DNA of 7,795 nucleotides, taken from the NCBI GenBank assembly GCA_964553405.1, contig CAZKLS010000117.1:1-7795 (forward strand), in the 5' to 3' direction. Of the stretch, positions 6,210 to 7,795 are shown piece by piece. This stretch comes from DATIRA01 sp964553405. GTDB lineage: Bacteria; Pseudomonadota; Gammaproteobacteria; Steroidobacterales; Steroidobacteraceae. The stretch's first letter is position 1, and every line of letters starts with the position of its first letter. The position numbers and the translations under genes were made by a program. The notes beneath the pieces are model-generated. The model searched no databases, was not told the DNA's origin, and was given only the letters and a program-made list of their open reading frames with translations.

Positions 6210-6812
6210 TCAGCGCCCGCAGTCGGACGGCGGCGCCTGCACGATGGACTGGTAGCGGCCGTCCTCGGTCCGGATCATCACGCAGCGACCCGTGGAATGG
6301 TTGTAGTAGGCGCTGTACTTCGCGTTGCCGGCCGTGGATCCCGAAGCGTACTGGTAACCGCGCCGCTGCAGTTCGCCCTCGGCCTGGCCGCCCTTGGCGC
6401 CGACCAGATCGGCGAGGTCCGGCGCGGTCGCGCCGGCCTGGTAGGAGGCGCTCGACGCGTGTCCGCTGCTGGCGGCCGCCGAGAAGGTCACGACGATCTT
6501 CTTGTTCCCTTCCCACTTGTAGGTCTGGCTGTTGCCGCCGGCCTTCGTGCGCACCACCTTGTTCCCGCGCTGGTCCTTGAAGTGGTCGGCCTTGTCGGTC
6601 GGCGTCAGGCTGTACTTGTCGCCATTCGCCAGGTCGAGCGATATATAGCCCTGGCGCTGGGAGAACTGGCAGGGACCGGAGGCGCCCTTCCACTTGTCGC
6701 CATCCTTGCTGACCTCGCAATGGGCCTCCATCGAATCCGCCAGCGTCGGATGGGCCCATGCTGCGAAGCCTGCCATGGCGATGACGGCTGCTGTGATACG
6801 AATTGCGCTCAT
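6210..6812 (-). CDS. Exported four-cysteine protein of unknown function
   Basis: The 200-residue product has a clear Sec signal peptide: Arg5 in the basic region, a hydrophobic core about 7-19, and a likely cut after PTLA (Ala25). The mature protein appears to have two parts. The first (about 28-125) has Cys32 and Cys48 and many lysines and short beta-type segments. The second (about 135-200) has DLADLVGAKGGQAEGEL, RRGYQYA, an AYYNHSTGRC segment with Cys177, DGRYQSI, and Cys198 near the end. The four cysteines probably form two disulfides in the periplasm. The second part resembles a small domain common in uncharacterised proteobacterial exported proteins; no activity is known to me. An upstream in-frame ATG at 6860 would place 16 non-signal residues in front; AGAGGA eight bases before 6812 supports the shorter form. 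It is the first gene of the minus-strand cluster. Confidence 0.85.
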   Translation of the reverse strand: MSAIRITAAVIAMAGFAAWAHPTLADSMEAHCEVSKDGDKWKGASGPCQFSQRQGYISLDLANGDKYSLTPTDKADHFKDQRGNKVVRTKAGGNSQTYKWEGNKKIVVTFSAAASSGHASSASYQAGATAPDLADLVGAKGGQAEGELQRRGYQYASGSTAGNAKYSAYYNHSTGRCVMIRTEDGRYQSIVQAPPSDCGR

Positions 6813-6933
6813 CTGGAAGTTCCTCTGTACTGGTTCGGGTCTGTGGCCAAACGCCGGCACGGCAACTGTACGCGCCGGAAACGGGGCGGTGACTTTAGCT
6901 CAAAAATCCATTCGCCAGCAGCCTCGGGGCCGG

Positions 6934-6957
6934 ATCCGGACGTATCGTTATCCGGAT
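6934..6957. promoter_or_regulatory. Inverted repeat in the divergent promoter region, candidate operator
   Basis: ATCCGGA at 6934-6940 and TCCGGAT at 6951-6957 form a perfect 7-bp inverted repeat around a ten-base AT-richer spacer. The left arm also overlaps the palindrome CCGGATCCGG (6930-6939). The element lies in the 246-base gap (6813-7058) between two divergent genes, where a regulator of both could bind. The gap otherwise holds no gene that I can see. Regulator and function are unknown. Confidence 0.35.
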
Positions 6958-7014
6958 TGCGTACGTCCAGCCACCGGCTGCGCTGGTACTGCAATTCGCC
7001 CGGGCTGCTGACGG

Positions 7015-7020
7015 TATCAT
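7015..7020 (+). promoter_or_regulatory. Weak candidate -10 box for the right-edge lipoprotein gene
   Basis: TATCAT matches four of six bases of the sigma-70 -10 consensus and lies 38 bases before the ATG at 7059. No convincing -35 hexamer stands 16-18 bases upstream, so this is only a plausible site. Confidence 0.25.
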
Positions 7021-7058
7021 CCGCCGGTCTCCTGCCATCAGACCGGAAAGGACCAGCC

Positions 7059-7795
7059 ATGAAGACACTGCTCGGCGGCCTGTCGTGCCTGCTTGCGGCC
7101 GCGCTGCTCGGCTGCGGTGCGAAGTCCCCGCCTGCCGGCGAACAGCCCGAGGCGGCAGAACGTGCCTCCGCAGCGGATCCGAGCCAGGCGGCGCAGGTGT
7201 ACGGCGACCCGGCGGCGCCGGTGGCCGGAAACGTGCTCGGCACCACCGTTCACACGCAGGATGCGGAAGAGTTGCGGTACGTCGTGCTCCAGCAGTTGAC
7301 GGACCGCTATGCGGCGCAGAAGGGTATCGAGGTGACGCCGGCGGAGAAGGCGGCCTACGTCGAGCATGTGCAGCAGGCCATGCAACAGGATCGCGCCGAG
7401 AAACAGGCGCGTCGCGACGAGCTGGCGGGTCGGCTCGCGGCTGGAGACGTCCCGGACGACGAGCGTCAAACGCTCGCCGAAGAGCAGGCCTCGCTCGACC
7501 AGTTTCTGGCCGACACGGCGGAAGATCCCGCCGAGAATCCCGCGGAGGTGCGTGCGATGCGCGAGGAGATCGGCGCCGCGTTCATCCGGCAGTGGAAGAT
7601 CAACCAGGCGCTGTACCAGCAGTACGGCGGCCGGATCATCTTCCAGCAGGGCGGGCCGGAGCCGCTGGATGCCTACCGGACATTCCTCGAGGAGGCCCAG
7701 GCCCGCGGCGACTTCGCGATCACGGATCCCGGTCTCGAAGAGGCTTTCTGGCGCTATTACCGCGACGATTCGATCCACTCGTTCTTCGAGCCGGG
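7059..7795 (+). CDS. Lipoprotein with SurA-N-like region, truncated by window edge
   Basis: The frame is open from the ATG at 7059 to the right edge, giving 245 complete codons with no stop, so the C-terminus is missing. AAGGA lies six bases before the start. The protein begins MKTLLGGLSCLLAAALLGC: a signal peptide with lipobox LLGC and lipidated Cys19, then a low-complexity Ala/Glu/Pro linker. From about residue 57 it reads GNVLGTTVHTQDAEELRYVVLQQLTDRYAAQKGIEVTP, which resembles the N-terminal chaperone region of SurA-type peptidyl-prolyl isomerase proteins. A charged, probably coiled helix follows (about 98-150), then IRQWKINQALYQQYGGRIIFQQ and further helices. A periplasmic folding or chaperone-like role is possible, but no isomerase domain is visible in the part seen. 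It is transcribed away from the minus-strand cluster. Confidence 0.8.
   Translation, partial: MKTLLGGLSCLLAAALLGCGAKSPPAGEQPEAAERASAADPSQAAQVYGDPAAPVAGNVLGTTVHTQDAEELRYVVLQQLTDRYAAQKGIEVTPAEKAAYVEHVQQAMQQDRAEKQARRDELAGRLAAGDVPDDERQTLAEEQASLDQFLADTAEDPAENPAEVRAMREEIGAAFIRQWKINQALYQQYGGRIIFQQGGPEPLDAYRTFLEEAQARGDFAITDPGLEEAFWRYYRDDSIHSFFEP

Noticed and set aside
5083..6255. A 390-codon plus-strand frame opposite the DUF937 and lipoprotein genes
   Set aside because: The minus-strand genes have signal sequences, motifs and ribosome binding sites. This frame has none and is cysteine/arginine-rich noise.
6813..6960. Sigma-70 promoter for the minus-strand cluster, with TAAAGT as a possible -10
   Set aside because: Only four of six bases match and no acceptable -35 stands at the right distance.
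7038..7778. A 246-codon minus-strand frame opposite the right-edge lipoprotein
   Set aside because: The plus strand gives a signal peptide, lipobox and good ribosome binding site; the minus frame shows only Arg/Leu-rich shadow composition.

Overview
The window is GC-rich DNA (by eye about two thirds G+C) from a bacterium with a cell envelope full of lipoproteins and Shine-Dalgarno-led genes. The protein types (SYLF-domain lipoprotein, DUF937 protein, universal stress protein, SurA-like lipoprotein) fit a Gram-negative Pseudomonadota, most likely a gammaproteobacterium. No marker gene fixes the lineage. Eight protein-coding genes fill almost the whole window. I see no tRNA, rRNA, transposon, CRISPR array or phage gene.

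Left part, plus strand (51-4231): a PLP-dependent class I/II aminotransferase is followed after 21 bases by a large thiamine-diphosphate enzyme of the transketolase family, then by a UspA-type universal stress protein whose real start is probably a TTG. The first two genes look like one metabolic unit. The transketolase-like protein is the most interesting gene. By-eye alignment keeps the transketolase active-site histidines, catalytic glutamate and likely phosphate-binding residues. However, the GDG cofactor motif is GEG, a glutamate in the same motif has become proline, and the protein is over 100 residues longer than a normal transketolase. Its substrate is unknown. Both metabolic genes carry a small perfect hairpin at or over the ribosome binding site, and their leaders share an identical 10-mer.

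Middle, plus strand (4274-4834): a SYLF-domain lipoprotein, separated from the stress gene by an 8-bp stem-loop. It converges with the next cluster across a 37-base gap.

Right part, minus strand (6812 down to 4872): three tightly spaced genes, probably one operon. They encode an exported four-cysteine protein, a lipoprotein with an FG-GAP-like calcium-type turn, and a DUF937 protein that ends in a similar Asp-rich turn. A 246-base divergent intergenic region, holding a 7-bp inverted repeat that could be an operator, separates this operon from a plus-strand lipoprotein with SurA-N-like character that runs off the right edge.

The four envelope genes on the right and the SYLF lipoprotein point to periplasmic or outer-membrane functions. 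The left genes point to cytoplasmic carbon and nitrogen metabolism and stress response. I see no phage-defence or toxin system.
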